Source of the DNA: Cyclostephanos tholiformis
Lineage: Eukaryota; Bacillariophyta; Thalassiosirophyceae; Thalassiosirales; Thalassiosiraceae
Direction of reading: 5' to 3'
Length of the DNA stretch: 18,249 nucleotides
NCBI GenBank assembly: GCA_036939975.1
Contig: JALLPB010000294.1
Location: forward strand, 1-18,249
How positions within the stretch are numbered: the first letter of the stretch is position 1; each line of letters starts with the position of its first letter. A model generated the notes under the pieces. The model was not told the origin of the DNA, searched no databases, and was given only the letters and a program-made list of their open reading frames with translations. The position numbers and the translations under genes were made by a program. Positions 1 through 9,543 of the stretch are shown one piece after another.

Positions 1-187
1 TATAACACTAAAAAATGACTACTTAATGCGGTATGTTTGGTGATGCTATTAAAATTGCAAATATGGTGATGCTGGTATATACCATGAAAAAATGAGTAGG
101 TCGACTGGCCCCTGGCTTCAAAAAATGGGTGCAAATAAAAAGTTCTCCCATAATAATATATGGTCCCACCATGGGTTTCTAGCATTA

Positions 188-370
188 TTACCTGGTCACC
201 ACTAGCTTCTCGCTTAGCGAGTTCTTGTACAATGCCCAGGTATTCAACGTTATGCGCATCGTGATCTCGCCAGGGGACCACCCCTTCATCATGCCGTCAT
301 CGATGTTCAGGACTGAGGCCAGGGCGTAACTGAACCTCACCGTGAGGAGGGTGGCATTGAATATACCTAC
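188..370 (-). pseudogene. Short unidentified coding remnant
   Basis: This is an open minus-strand frame of about 60 codons, bounded upstream by TAG (373-371) and ending in two consecutive TAA codons (190-185). It has no clear start codon at its 5' edge. The translation looks protein-like, with segments such as RFSYALASVLNIDDG and GEITMRITLNTWALYKN, and the DNA is more GC- and CpG-rich than its flanks. I do not recognise a family. It could be the last exon or a broken piece of a gene or transposon protein; a GTAGGTAG stretch lies just upstream of the open frame. Chance is not excluded at this length. Confidence 0.25.
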
Positions 371-778
371 CTACCTATGTCAAGAATGAAGACAGATACT
401 ACCACGAACGTGTTGGAATGAAATACGATGCTGTGTGTGACTATGTAAAAAATACGGTACTCAGATACATATCCATCGTAAAAGACTTAAGGAAAAAAAT
501 GCACGTCACCATGGCGGATCCGATTGCAGAGTCCAACGGCATGGATATTTTAAATATAGCCACCCCTCCCCCGGCAAACTTTTTCCAATGGCCTAGTCGA
601 GATCTTGTATGAAGGATTTTATTCAATTATGTAAACCGGTTAAGAAAACAATAAATTGTTTGATTAAAAAAAATGGCGGCCACCTATGGTCTCAGCCCTG
701 TCACTCTTTTTTTCTGATGATGCACATTTCATCACCCAAAGCAGCCCCCACAGTGCAAGTTTTAGAGAATTTTATGTG
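371..778. other. Gene-free stretch, no supported gene
   Basis: Low-complexity, CpG-poor sequence with short ORFs on both strands (418-612 plus, 441-626 minus). None shows a recognisable domain or protein-like composition, so I treat them as chance. I see no RNA gene or clear regulatory site. Confidence 0.5.
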
Positions 779-829
779 CCCAGCATCACCCATAATATGG
801 CGAGCATGCACATTATGCCGAGTCGGGTG
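779..829. repeat. Diverged palindromic repeat, copy 1
   Basis: This copy aligns without gaps to 981-1031 at an offset of 202 bp. I count 33 of 51 identical positions, and 15 of the 18 differences are transitions. It holds a 6-bp stem (CATAAT at 791-796, ATTATG at 812-817) around a loop containing GAGCATGCAC, a segment almost unchanged in the other copy. Its likely origin is an old duplicated repeat. Confidence 0.6.
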
Positions 830-841
830 ACAGACAGAATG

Positions 842-880
842 GGCGGCGGCAGAGGCGGCAGAGGCGGCAGAGGCGGTGGT
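842..880 (+). repeat. 9-bp tandem repeat (GGCGGCAGA)
   Basis: Three exact copies of GGCGGCAGA (845-871) are followed by a degenerate fourth. Read in the 686-898 plus frame it gives a Gly-Gly-Arg run resembling an RGG box, but that frame is short and otherwise unsupported, so I call it a minisatellite only. Confidence 0.8.
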
Positions 881-980
881 AGACATCACCAGTGTTAGGG
901 AAAAAATCGCTTTAACAAGCATTGGTAAAAAAGGTGACAAAACTCACCCCCCCAGGCAAACAAAAAATAAACCGAGCATG

Positions 981-1031
981 CCCAACATTGGCCACAACGT
1001 GGCAAGCATGCACGTTGCACCGGAACTGGCA
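981..1031. repeat. Diverged palindromic repeat, copy 2
   Basis: Partner of the repeat at 779-829. It carries its own 7-bp stem, CAACGTG (995-1001) with CACGTTG (1011-1017), around a GCAAGCATG loop. Stem bases differ from copy 1 while the GCATGCAC core is kept. It lies inside the larger inverted repeat 983-1073. Confidence 0.6.
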
Positions 1032-1073
1032 GTGCACTGCCATGGACGGCAGCAGAGGCCGTGGCCAATGTTG
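983..1073. repeat. Inverted repeat (13-bp arms) with nested hairpins
   Basis: CAACATTGGCCAC (983-995) is the exact reverse complement of GTGGCCAATGTTG (1061-1073). Between the arms lie the 995-1017 hairpin and a CAGTGCACTG palindrome, so the 91-bp segment can fold into a branched structure. No transposase or target-site duplication is visible. A MITE remnant is possible. Confidence 0.65.
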
Positions 1074-1140
1074 CCCATGGTGATGTGCTTTTGTGGTGTG
1101 TGTCTCAGTCACTGTTGTACAAAAACTGTGGTTCTTCACT

Positions 1141-1221
1141 CATGGTTGTACAAAAGTCGTACAAACCACAAAACCTCTAACAAAAAATAAGGTCGTAAAT
1201 ATGACGCTGTGTACAACCATG
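1141..1221. repeat. Inverted repeat, 12-bp arms
   Basis: CATGGTTGTACA (1141-1152) is the exact reverse complement of TGTACAACCATG (1210-1221). The spacer is AT-rich and has no ORF of note. It sits just left of the AT-rich palindrome field and may be part of the same repeat family. Confidence 0.6.
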
Positions 1222-1234
1222 CCATGGTGGAACT

Positions 1235-1856
1235 GTCGCAGCTAAATTCAAATATACAGCATATTCGAAACTAGCTGCCGGTAAAACATCAAATATTGGT
1301 AAATTTGAATTTACATATGTATAATTGAATATGTATGGTCATTTTGTGGCCGATTATCGAATATAGCCCCCTTGAGCTAGCCGACCAGTAAATTTGATTT
1401 TACGGGTGTCGCAGTGAACCCTTTCATTTGAATATACATGGCCCATATATTCAAATTTATGGGTATGTCCCATCATCTAATATCAAATTTAGCATTGATA
1501 TATATAGCATAAATTTCGCTATATTCAGTATTCTATGCAATTAGAATTTTTGAATATGGCAATATGTCAGCAATGTATGTCATATTTTATCACTATTTTT
1601 GAGACTACGGACTGGCTGCCATCTAATATCGAATATGGACAGGCCATAACTTTGATATTAGATGCAGTAAATTCAAATTTAGGGGCTGGTCTAACTATGT
1701 CATATCAAATTCGTGCTTCAAAAAGCTTCACAAAATGACCAAATAACCTGTAAATTTGAAATTACATAGCAAGTTGAACCCATAAATTTGAACATAATGA
1801 GGTGGCCTGTCCGTAGTTTCAAATTTTGCGGAGATTTGATATTAGCTGTTACAGAA
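1235..1856. repeat. AT-rich field of short inverted repeats
   Basis: The words AAATTTGAAT, TTTGAATATA and CTAATATC recur on both strands. Two strong stems are visible: ATTTGAATATA (1426-1436) with TATATTCAAAT (1446-1456), 11 bp; and CATCTAATATC (1620-1630) with GATATTAGATG (1654-1664), 11 bp, enclosing an inner TATGG/CCATA stem. CATCTAATATC also occurs directly repeated near 1474. There is no gene; the 67-codon plus ORF at 1535-1738 is not protein-like. This is probably a degraded palindromic repeat or MITE cluster. Confidence 0.6.
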
Positions 1857-2216
1857 CTACCATAGAAATACCCCACCAGTTTTTAAGAGGGGTGTCAAAA
1901 TTTCTCTGTGCAGACATACAACACCCCTCTTAGAAATATGACTTCGGTCATATTTTCAAAATAACACCGGGGTTTAAGATTCTCTAAATTAGTAAGAAAC
2001 TAAAAAATAGGAGGAATTGAATTGCAATGAGATGCAGTTGTTCAGCGCAAAAATTTGCATTTTTTACATACTTGGGTCAACTCATGAAATTTACTGCAGC
2101 CCTTTATCCAAACAAAAAATGACACACTCAGGGGTTGGTAGGAAAAAACTGTTGAACAATTTAGCTGTCACACCAGCGCACATTAGCTAGTTCTTAAACC
2201 CCGGCCTCTATGGTAT
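1857..2216. mobile_element. Possible degraded fold-back/MITE-like element
   Basis: Several nested inverted matches bracket this stretch. TACCATAGA near its left edge pairs with TCTATGGTA near 2207-2215, and CCGGGGTTTAAG (1967-1978) is the exact reverse complement of CTTAAACCCCGG (2193-2204). The left arm adds TAAGAGGGGTGT (1884-1895) with ACACCCCTCTTA (1921-1932). No coding capacity and no clear target-site duplication are seen. The outer boundaries are tentative. Confidence 0.4.
1934..1955 (+). other. Perfect 9-bp hairpin with cTTCGg tetraloop
   Basis: AAATATGAC (1934-1942), TTCG (1943-1946) and GTCATATTT (1947-1955) form a perfect 9-bp stem. The loop is closed by C-G, the exceptionally stable cUUCGg form in RNA. 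It starts 2 nt after a 12-bp inverted repeat (1884-1932). Whether it is transcribed is unknown. Confidence 0.7.
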
Positions 2217-2224
2217 GTCATTAT

Positions 2225-2460
2225 TTTTCACTTTCAAAACATACTCCCTCTTCTGACCTTCAAAATTTCACCAGATTTTGAGCTTCTAAAACACCTCACC
2301 GATCGCTAATTGCACATGCTTAATTCACCTCAGTTTTGCTGACTATCAAAATATCTCATCTTTGTTTGGTAAATTTTAAAACACCTCACAGGACATAAAA
2401 CCACATTTAAAAAAACTCACCAGTACTTGCATGACTTTCAAAACATCACACCTACATGTA
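2225..2460. repeat. Degenerate ~29-nt tandem repeat array
   Basis: The motif family CTTTCAAAACACCTCACC recurs at about 2230, 2257, 2283, 2319 (weak), 2341, 2371, 2403 and 2433, mostly 26-32 nt apart. Each unit has a (C/A)AAAA core followed by CTCA(C/T)C or a similar word. It looks like an old minisatellite. No ORF follows the period. Confidence 0.5.
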
Positions 2461-2880
2461 TGCAGCATGAAAAAACTTTGTTAGTTGGCAACCAGTAAAA
2501 TCTGCAACATTTAAATCTAAATATTATCACACCTAGATTACTTGTGCAGATGCCTCCCCAATGTCACTGCACAGGACTGGTCAACAATCCCATGACATTG
2601 TCATCTGTCATCATTGCTGTCATGACCAGTGCATAAACACCGCCTGCACTGCCACCACTGACGTGCTCTCATGCCTCCATGGACATCAACACCCTCCCCT
2701 CAATGCCAATCCGATGCCGACCCTGCCACAAGTGATATTGCCATTATTCAACCACCCAACTCCACTGCCATTGCTCAGCATGCATTTCTAATCACTCACA
2801 CTCTTCATCCTATTTCCTCCATCCCCCCCCCCCCTCCACCTCCTGTAGTGATGATATCCTCCTTCTTACCCCAATGTTGT
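2461..2880. other. CA/TG-rich gene-free stretch
   Basis: CpG-poor sequence rich in CCACTGCC and CATTGTCAT words, with an 11-C run near 2825-2835. The ORFs here run into the microsatellite and have repetitive His/Cys/Pro composition, so I call no gene. Confidence 0.5.
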
Positions 2881-2884
2881 CATC

Positions 2885-3064
2885 ATTGTCATTGTCATAA
2901 CCATTGTCATTGTCATTGTCATTGTCATTGTCATTGTCATTGTCATTGTCATTGTCATTGTTATTGTCATTGTCATTGTCATTGTCATCATCATCATCAT
3001 CATCATTATCATCATCATAATCATTGTCATCATCATAATCATTGTCATCATCATAATCATTGTC
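2885..3064. repeat. Composite microsatellite (ATTGTC)n, (CAT)n, 18-mer x3
   Basis: About 14 hexamer copies of ATTGTC run from 2903 to 2987, with one C-to-T variant. A CAT trinucleotide run follows, then three exact copies of the 18-mer ATCATCATAATCATTGTC (3011-3028, 3029-3046, 3047-3064). The plus-strand translation (His-Cys alternation) and the minus-strand one (Met-Thr alternation) are artefacts of the period. Confidence 0.95.
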
Positions 3065-3950
3065 AAAACATCATCATCATTGTTGTCATGGTTGTTGTCA
3101 TCATTTCCCCTCCCCTCCCCCGCCATGTAGGTCATCATGCCATTTGTGGTTGGTGCCATGGTGTCATCCTTGTTGTCTTTGTCATGCAGATGATTTGGTC
3201 ATCACCATGGATCTGTCATCCTCATCGACATTGTCATCATTGTTGTCGCCTTCATTGTCATCACGGCCATGGGGGAGGGCGTCATCTCAAAAAAATATGA
3301 CAAATATTTAGGAATGATCCCATGGCTGTCGTCAGTCAGATGCCCGCCTACCATCCTTTTGCCCATGGCTTCTAGTTGCTGCCATTTTGTGTCTGCATGC
3401 TGAGGGGACCAAGGTTATCATGATGAATTCTGTGATCCCTCACAGTAGCTGTGTTTCATCATCGTTGATGTCTATTTTTTCATCATTGGTGTTTATTTTT
3501 TTCAGTGCTCTAAGTTGGAACAATATTGATTAGGTGGGGTTTAAATATTCAGCTTTTTCAGGCTTTTTTTTGGAGGGGGAGATGGCCACGTAGCGTTCAC
3601 CTGATTTTTTGTTATCCTATGGCTAAAATGTACTTAGGCAAACCATACACTGTTGGAACGCTCTCTTCGAGCTCAATCTGCAGAGAATATAATATATCTA
3701 AGATATGTGTATATTTCCCAGGACAGGATTCCATTGCTGCGCTCATCTAGGGTAATAGAGATGGGATGGGATAAAGAGTGTTACTAAAAGGTGCATTAAG
3801 GTACTATGACGATATATGCTAATAGTTTGTCGTGCCAAACCTGCGTGTGTTTTGTCTCATGGCATCAAGACTTGACATGACAATTCAGGCTTCCCTGGTT
3901 CTTAGCGTTAGAGATATAAAACATGGTCGCCCCCTCCCACCGTCTCTTCC
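3065..3950. other. Gene-free flank between microsatellite and gene island
   Basis: GTCATC-rich DNA continues to about 3300 and then becomes mixed sequence. A 74-codon plus ORF at 3526-3750 has no recognisable domain. CpG becomes frequent only from about 3940, close to the 3' end of the minus-strand gene, marking the edge of the gene island. On the minus strand, a CACACGCAG acceptor-like site near 3838 could serve a second intron of that gene, but this is speculative. Confidence 0.4.
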
Positions 3951-5469
3951 TCACCGCGTGAACCCCCTAGCCTCCTTCATTGCCTGTTGTCTTGATAGGG
4001 ATATCGCCCTCTCCTTGTAGCTAGTATCCGAGGTGTCGCGCCCGATGCCCTCCGCCGAGAACGTGCCGATGACCGGTCGTAGAAAGTTTGGAGGGAGGAA
4101 TGACGAATGTCTAGAGGTAGAGGCAGTGGAGGTATTTTGCGCGTAAGAAAAAGGCGTGAGGTCGAATTGTTTGTGCGTGCGAAATTCGCCCGTGAACATG
4201 AGTCGTGATGGTGTTAGGAGAAAAAGAGATTATGAACAAACCCCCTCATGTGAGTCCATGCGGCACGAATATCACTCGTATATTATGTATGTACGTGCAT
4301 CACTCACCGGTCTCTCGTTATGACCCCACGAAACATCCGCGGCCGTTCGCCGAACTTATTCAGGTGTATCTCCGCGTGATAGTGTAGCACGGTCATCCTC
4401 CTCCTGGACATCGCGCCGTCGTCCCCATTGGGCATCAAATGCACCGGTATGTCGAAGGCCACGCCGCTGTGCCCAATTCTCCATTTTCCGACCCTCGGCT
4501 TGCTCCTACCGCCGCCGCCGACGACGACTCTGCCGCCATCCTTTCCGCCCCCATCGTCATATATCACCCGTACGTATCCATTCCTGGCGAATTGCATCAC
4601 CTGCCGTTTTCTGTATTTGCCATTGACCGTTACTTTTCTCCTCGTCGGTCGATGATCGTTCGTCGCACCTCGACCATCGGCGGCGGCGTTCGTGGCATCG
4701 ATCGCGACTGAGTCGTCGCATTCGGGGAAGAGCACATCCCCCTCCCCCGTCGGATAAAGCCTCGATAATCGTATGTCGAGTCGCCATTCGTCCGTTCGCA
4801 TGGGATGCTCCTCGTCGTACTCGCCCGTCGCGAGTTCGCCGCCGTCATCGGTCGGATTTGACGATGTCGTCGCCGTGATGTCATCGTCGGTTTCCCCCCC
4901 CGAGGGGGCATCCCTCCCCCTCCCAATGTTGAGTTTCTTCCAAAGCCTCAGTCGATGCCGCCCCCTCTTGCCCGCCTCCCTCGACGAAATCGACGGAGAA
5001 GTCATGTGAAATCTCTCCTCCTCCTCCTCGTCGTCGTCGTTTTCGAGTTCGTCGTCGTAGTAGTCCCACCGTGAACTCTCCCCAAATCTCTCGTGTCCGG
5101 GAAATGACGACGACGGCGAGGACGATGACCGCGATGGACGACGATTATTCCCACCCCGTTCCCCCCCCCCCCCTCCTCCTTTTCCTTTTCGCGGAGTGCG
5201 ATGATATTTTCCCCCCGCGATTTGGAGGGATACGATGACGACGGCAAGGACGATGACGACGCCCCGTGAAACACCTCCTCCGCGACCCAGGGTTCCTCCT
5301 CCCCGAACGACGACGTCGACGACGACGTCGACGTCTGTGGTCGTCGGCTCCTTGTCGAGCTATGTTTCCCGTCGCCGCCGATCGCGTCCACCATCCGGAG
5401 GATGGGCGCGATTCTGAGCAGCAATATAAGCGATATGGCCCTACCGGCCGACGACGATGCCGCCGTCAT
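3951..5469 (-). CDS. Unrecognised protein with signal-peptide-like N-terminus (spliced; frame broken at a G13 tract)
   Basis: Function unknown. The N-terminus (MTAASSSAGRA, then ISLILLLRIAPIL) looks like a signal peptide or anchor, so entry to the secretory or plastid route is inferred. A Ser-rich then acidic linker follows, then a basic stretch (RLRLWKKLNIG) and a compact, probably beta-rich C-terminal region with GKWRIGHSGVAFDI, LHYHAEIHLNKFGERPRMF and VIGTFSAEGIG. The frame is interrupted once: adding one base, or removing two, in the 13-G tract (minus strand, 5161-5173) opens a Ser-rich/acidic frame that runs into the ATG at 5005. A 197-nt intron (4307-4111) then joins the last exon in phase (CG|A, Arg). 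With the one-base correction the gene encodes about 440 residues. It is divergent from PRMT1 across 237 bp. The last codons read ACGCG|GTGAGG, another possible donor, so the true C-terminus may differ. The G13 slip may be a sequencing error. Confidence 0.7.
4111..4307 (-). other. Spliceosomal intron of the unrecognised minus-strand gene
   Basis: On the minus strand the donor is CCG|GTGAGT and the acceptor is a pyrimidine-rich CTGCCTCTACCTCTAG followed by ACATTCG. Splicing removes the TGA at 4306-4304 and fuses ...GVITRD to R-HSSFLPPNFLRPVIG in phase. A CTAAC branch-like word lies within it. Confidence 0.75.
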
Positions 5470-7381
<1,912 letters not shown>

Positions 7382-8091
7382 TCAAATATATACATTCATT
7401 TTTGTCTCTACGGTGACGTAGAACGATATATTATGCTAGAGCACAATTATTGGGGTGGCAAGGATGCTGTTCACTGTGGTAGATGGAGAAAACTTATTGA
7501 TCAACGATCATGACTTTTTTCTCTTATGGAATATGATGTTGGCGAGATATAAGCAATGTTGGTTGGGAACTGTATATGATTCGTAGCATAGTTAAATAAT
7601 GAGAAAGTGTGGCAAAGCGCGGCAGTCAGATGCGCCAGAGATGCGAACTAAGTAATAAACAAATGTGCTCTCATTTGAATTATCTGTTAGGGGTCGCAGA
7701 AACCTTTTCACACAATCTTGAGTTATCAAGCTCTTGCACTTCTCTCTCCCCTTCCTCATCGTTGAACTTTGTTTCAAAAATCTAAGCAAATGCAATGCTC
7801 CAAGAGTATATGAACGAGATCCTTGCAGGAGTTTACACGGGCATTTCCGAACATTGAAAGCACCTAGTGAACTTCTTCCCTCTTAACTTTTGTCCCCCAA
7901 CTTTCCATCTCTAATACAACATGCTTACTTTACTACTTTTTCACATGGTGAAAGATAGGGGGGGATACCTATCATACCACCTTGGAAGGATACTTTCCTG
8001 CTTCTTCATTTCAGACTCTCTATAGGAGAACTTACAACTTATTGCTGGTATATAAATTATTGTCATAGGGACCTAACCGGTAAGGGTTTCC
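7382..8091. other. Gene-free stretch downstream of PRMT1
   Basis: Contains the PRMT1 3' UTR (AT-rich just after the stop) and then CpG-poor unique-looking sequence. Short ORFs (for example 7592-7795 minus) show no domain. I see nothing else that I can support. Confidence 0.5.
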
Positions 8092-8346
8092 TACTACTGC
8101 TGAATTAACAATTGTCATTGGGAGTTAGCTATAAGAGTTAGTCAAGGGTTTGCTAAGGGTTAGGAATTAATTTGGAATTAGTATATGCCAATGAGGAACT
8201 TCTCTTCCAAAAAACTCAGCTAGAAATGGAATCAGTACATGCCCACAAGACCCGCTAAACCATCCAATTCGCTACCCTTAGCTAGCCCTTACCTAACCCT
8301 TAGATTACAGCTAAATAAGGCGACAATTGTTAAATCAGCGGTAGTA
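8092..8346. mobile_element. ~255-bp fold-back (MITE-like) element
   Basis: The 25-bp ends match as inverted repeats: 8092-8116 against the reverse complement of 8322-8346, with 23 of 25 identical (core TTAACAATTGTC/GACAATTGTTAA). The similarity continues inward through AAGGGTTAG-type blocks (left to ~8170, right from ~8255), so most of the element folds on itself. It has no ORF. I could not identify a target-site duplication, so the superfamily is open. Confidence 0.7.
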
Positions 8347-8383
8347 AGTGGTATTGTGCTATAGGTAGTAGTGTATTGAATAT

Positions 8384-8419
8384 ACTATGAATTCATAGTT
8401 AAACTATGAATTCATAGTT
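8384..8419. repeat. Tandem pair of 16-bp perfect palindromes
   Basis: ACTATGAATTCATAGT occurs at 8384-8399 and again at 8403-8418, 19 bp apart, each perfectly self-complementary (centre GAATTC). The second extends to 18 bp as AACTATGAATTCATAGTT. It lies 38 bp right of the fold-back element. Confidence 0.85.
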
Positions 8420-8976
8420 GAGTCGAAGAGCTGGCGCAGCAAGAGGAATGGTCCATTTTTAGCCGGAGTGAGCTACCATTGGTTTGTTCAGTTTAAGCTA
8501 TATGTGGGACAAACAATTATGAGAAAGGAGTATCGCTACGTACCCCTATGTTAGTGAATCCATCGACAACATGTATCTTTGATGAGATAAAATAGGACAA
8601 TTCCAGCTATACCCAATACTCCGATCACACCCGACCCATTCTGTTTGACAAATTTTCCACACTTTGCAATGGTGATGTTGTGATTGTGTACACCTTTGTG
8701 CTTTGTGTGATGAGTTGTAAATCATGAGGCTACATAGGAACCATACAAAAAAACTATTTATAAATTTAGCACATTTAGCTACAGAAAGGCTGCCATTTTT
8801 GATTCCTTAAACTGCATATCCAATGGTAGACTGCTGGACAATGGTCTTGCCCAGGTGTGGCTTTTGGCAGTCAGGTAGATCCACATGCAGACAGGTGATA
8901 TTCACTTCCAAAGATTGGCCTTTGTTGTGCGGTTGTGATGTGTGTTTCAGCTAGGTAAACGCTGGCTAAAGGTAGC
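8420..8976. other. Gene-free stretch
   Basis: TG/CA-rich, CpG-poor DNA with no supported ORF, RNA gene or strong repeat. Confidence 0.5.
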
Positions 8977-9072
8977 AAAAAATGAACAGACCGGCCATGG
9001 TGGCTGCCATCATCCTATGGCCGTCATGATGCTGCACTCCCGGTGCCGCCACATACGGCAATCAACTAATAT
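8977..9072 (+). repeat. ~95-bp direct repeat, copy 1
   Basis: Aligns with 9389-9484 at a nearly constant 412-bp offset. Strongest blocks: CCATGGTGG.TGCCATCATC at its left and CACATAC..CAATCAACTAA at its right. Differences are biased to transitions. Both copies end beside CAACTAA/TTAGTTG words that can pair. Confidence 0.6.
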
Positions 9073-9388
9073 GTTAATCAATAAAATGTGTCACTAAAAT
9101 TAGGATTAATCATTATTAATCTTTTAATTAGATCATTCAAATAACAAGGCATTGATGGGAGTTGTTAGTTGTGGCTTCCTTTTTTCTGGAAAACTGGCAA
9201 TGATATCCAGAGAGGTGACAATGAGTATCATCAACGACATCTAAGCCATCATCTCAGCAGCCCATTGGCTGAATTCACCATTCAACCATGTCTGCCGGGA
9301 GGGGACATCATGTATGCATGATTTGTGGTGGCAGAGGTGCCAAAGAAGGCGGGAAAGGAGCAGGAGGAGATGTTTCCTCCACGATGCG

Positions 9389-9484
9389 AATCAATGAATC
9401 GATCGACCATGGTGGATGCCATCATCTGATAGCCGCCATGGAGCCCCATCCCCAGCAATAACACATACAACAATCAACTAACAT
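9389..9484 (+). repeat. ~95-bp direct repeat, copy 2
   Basis: Second copy of the repeat at 8977-9072, same orientation. It is followed by TTAGTTG (9499-9505), which pairs with the CAACTAA at its right end to form a hairpin. The pair could be long terminal fragments of a small element or a segmental tandem duplication. Confidence 0.6.
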
Positions 9485-9521
9485 ACTATATGATGGTTAT
9501 TAGTTGTTAACACTAGACTAT

Positions 9522-9543
9522 ATTATTGTTATTATTATTATTA
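9522..9543 (+). repeat. (ATT)n microsatellite
   Basis: A short run of about seven ATT/TTA units with one interruption (ATTGTT). Confidence 0.8.

Noticed and set aside
2885..3064. CRISPR-like array from the regular repeats
   Set aside because: The repeats are contiguous microsatellite units without unique spacers.
2671..3300. 209-codon plus ORF and 97-codon minus ORF with His-Cys or Met-Thr alternation
   Set aside because: Both simply translate the ATTGTC/CAT microsatellite; the flanks have no protein-like sequence.
5002..5469. Separate small gene ending at TGA 5004-5002
   Set aside because: After the G13 tract this frame reads as Arg/Thr repeats, while the frame shifted by one base is Ser-rich/acidic and continuous with the downstream exon.
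8140..8310. Telomere-like TTAGGG/CCCTAA words
   Set aside because: Only isolated copies inside the arms of the fold-back element, not a tandem array.
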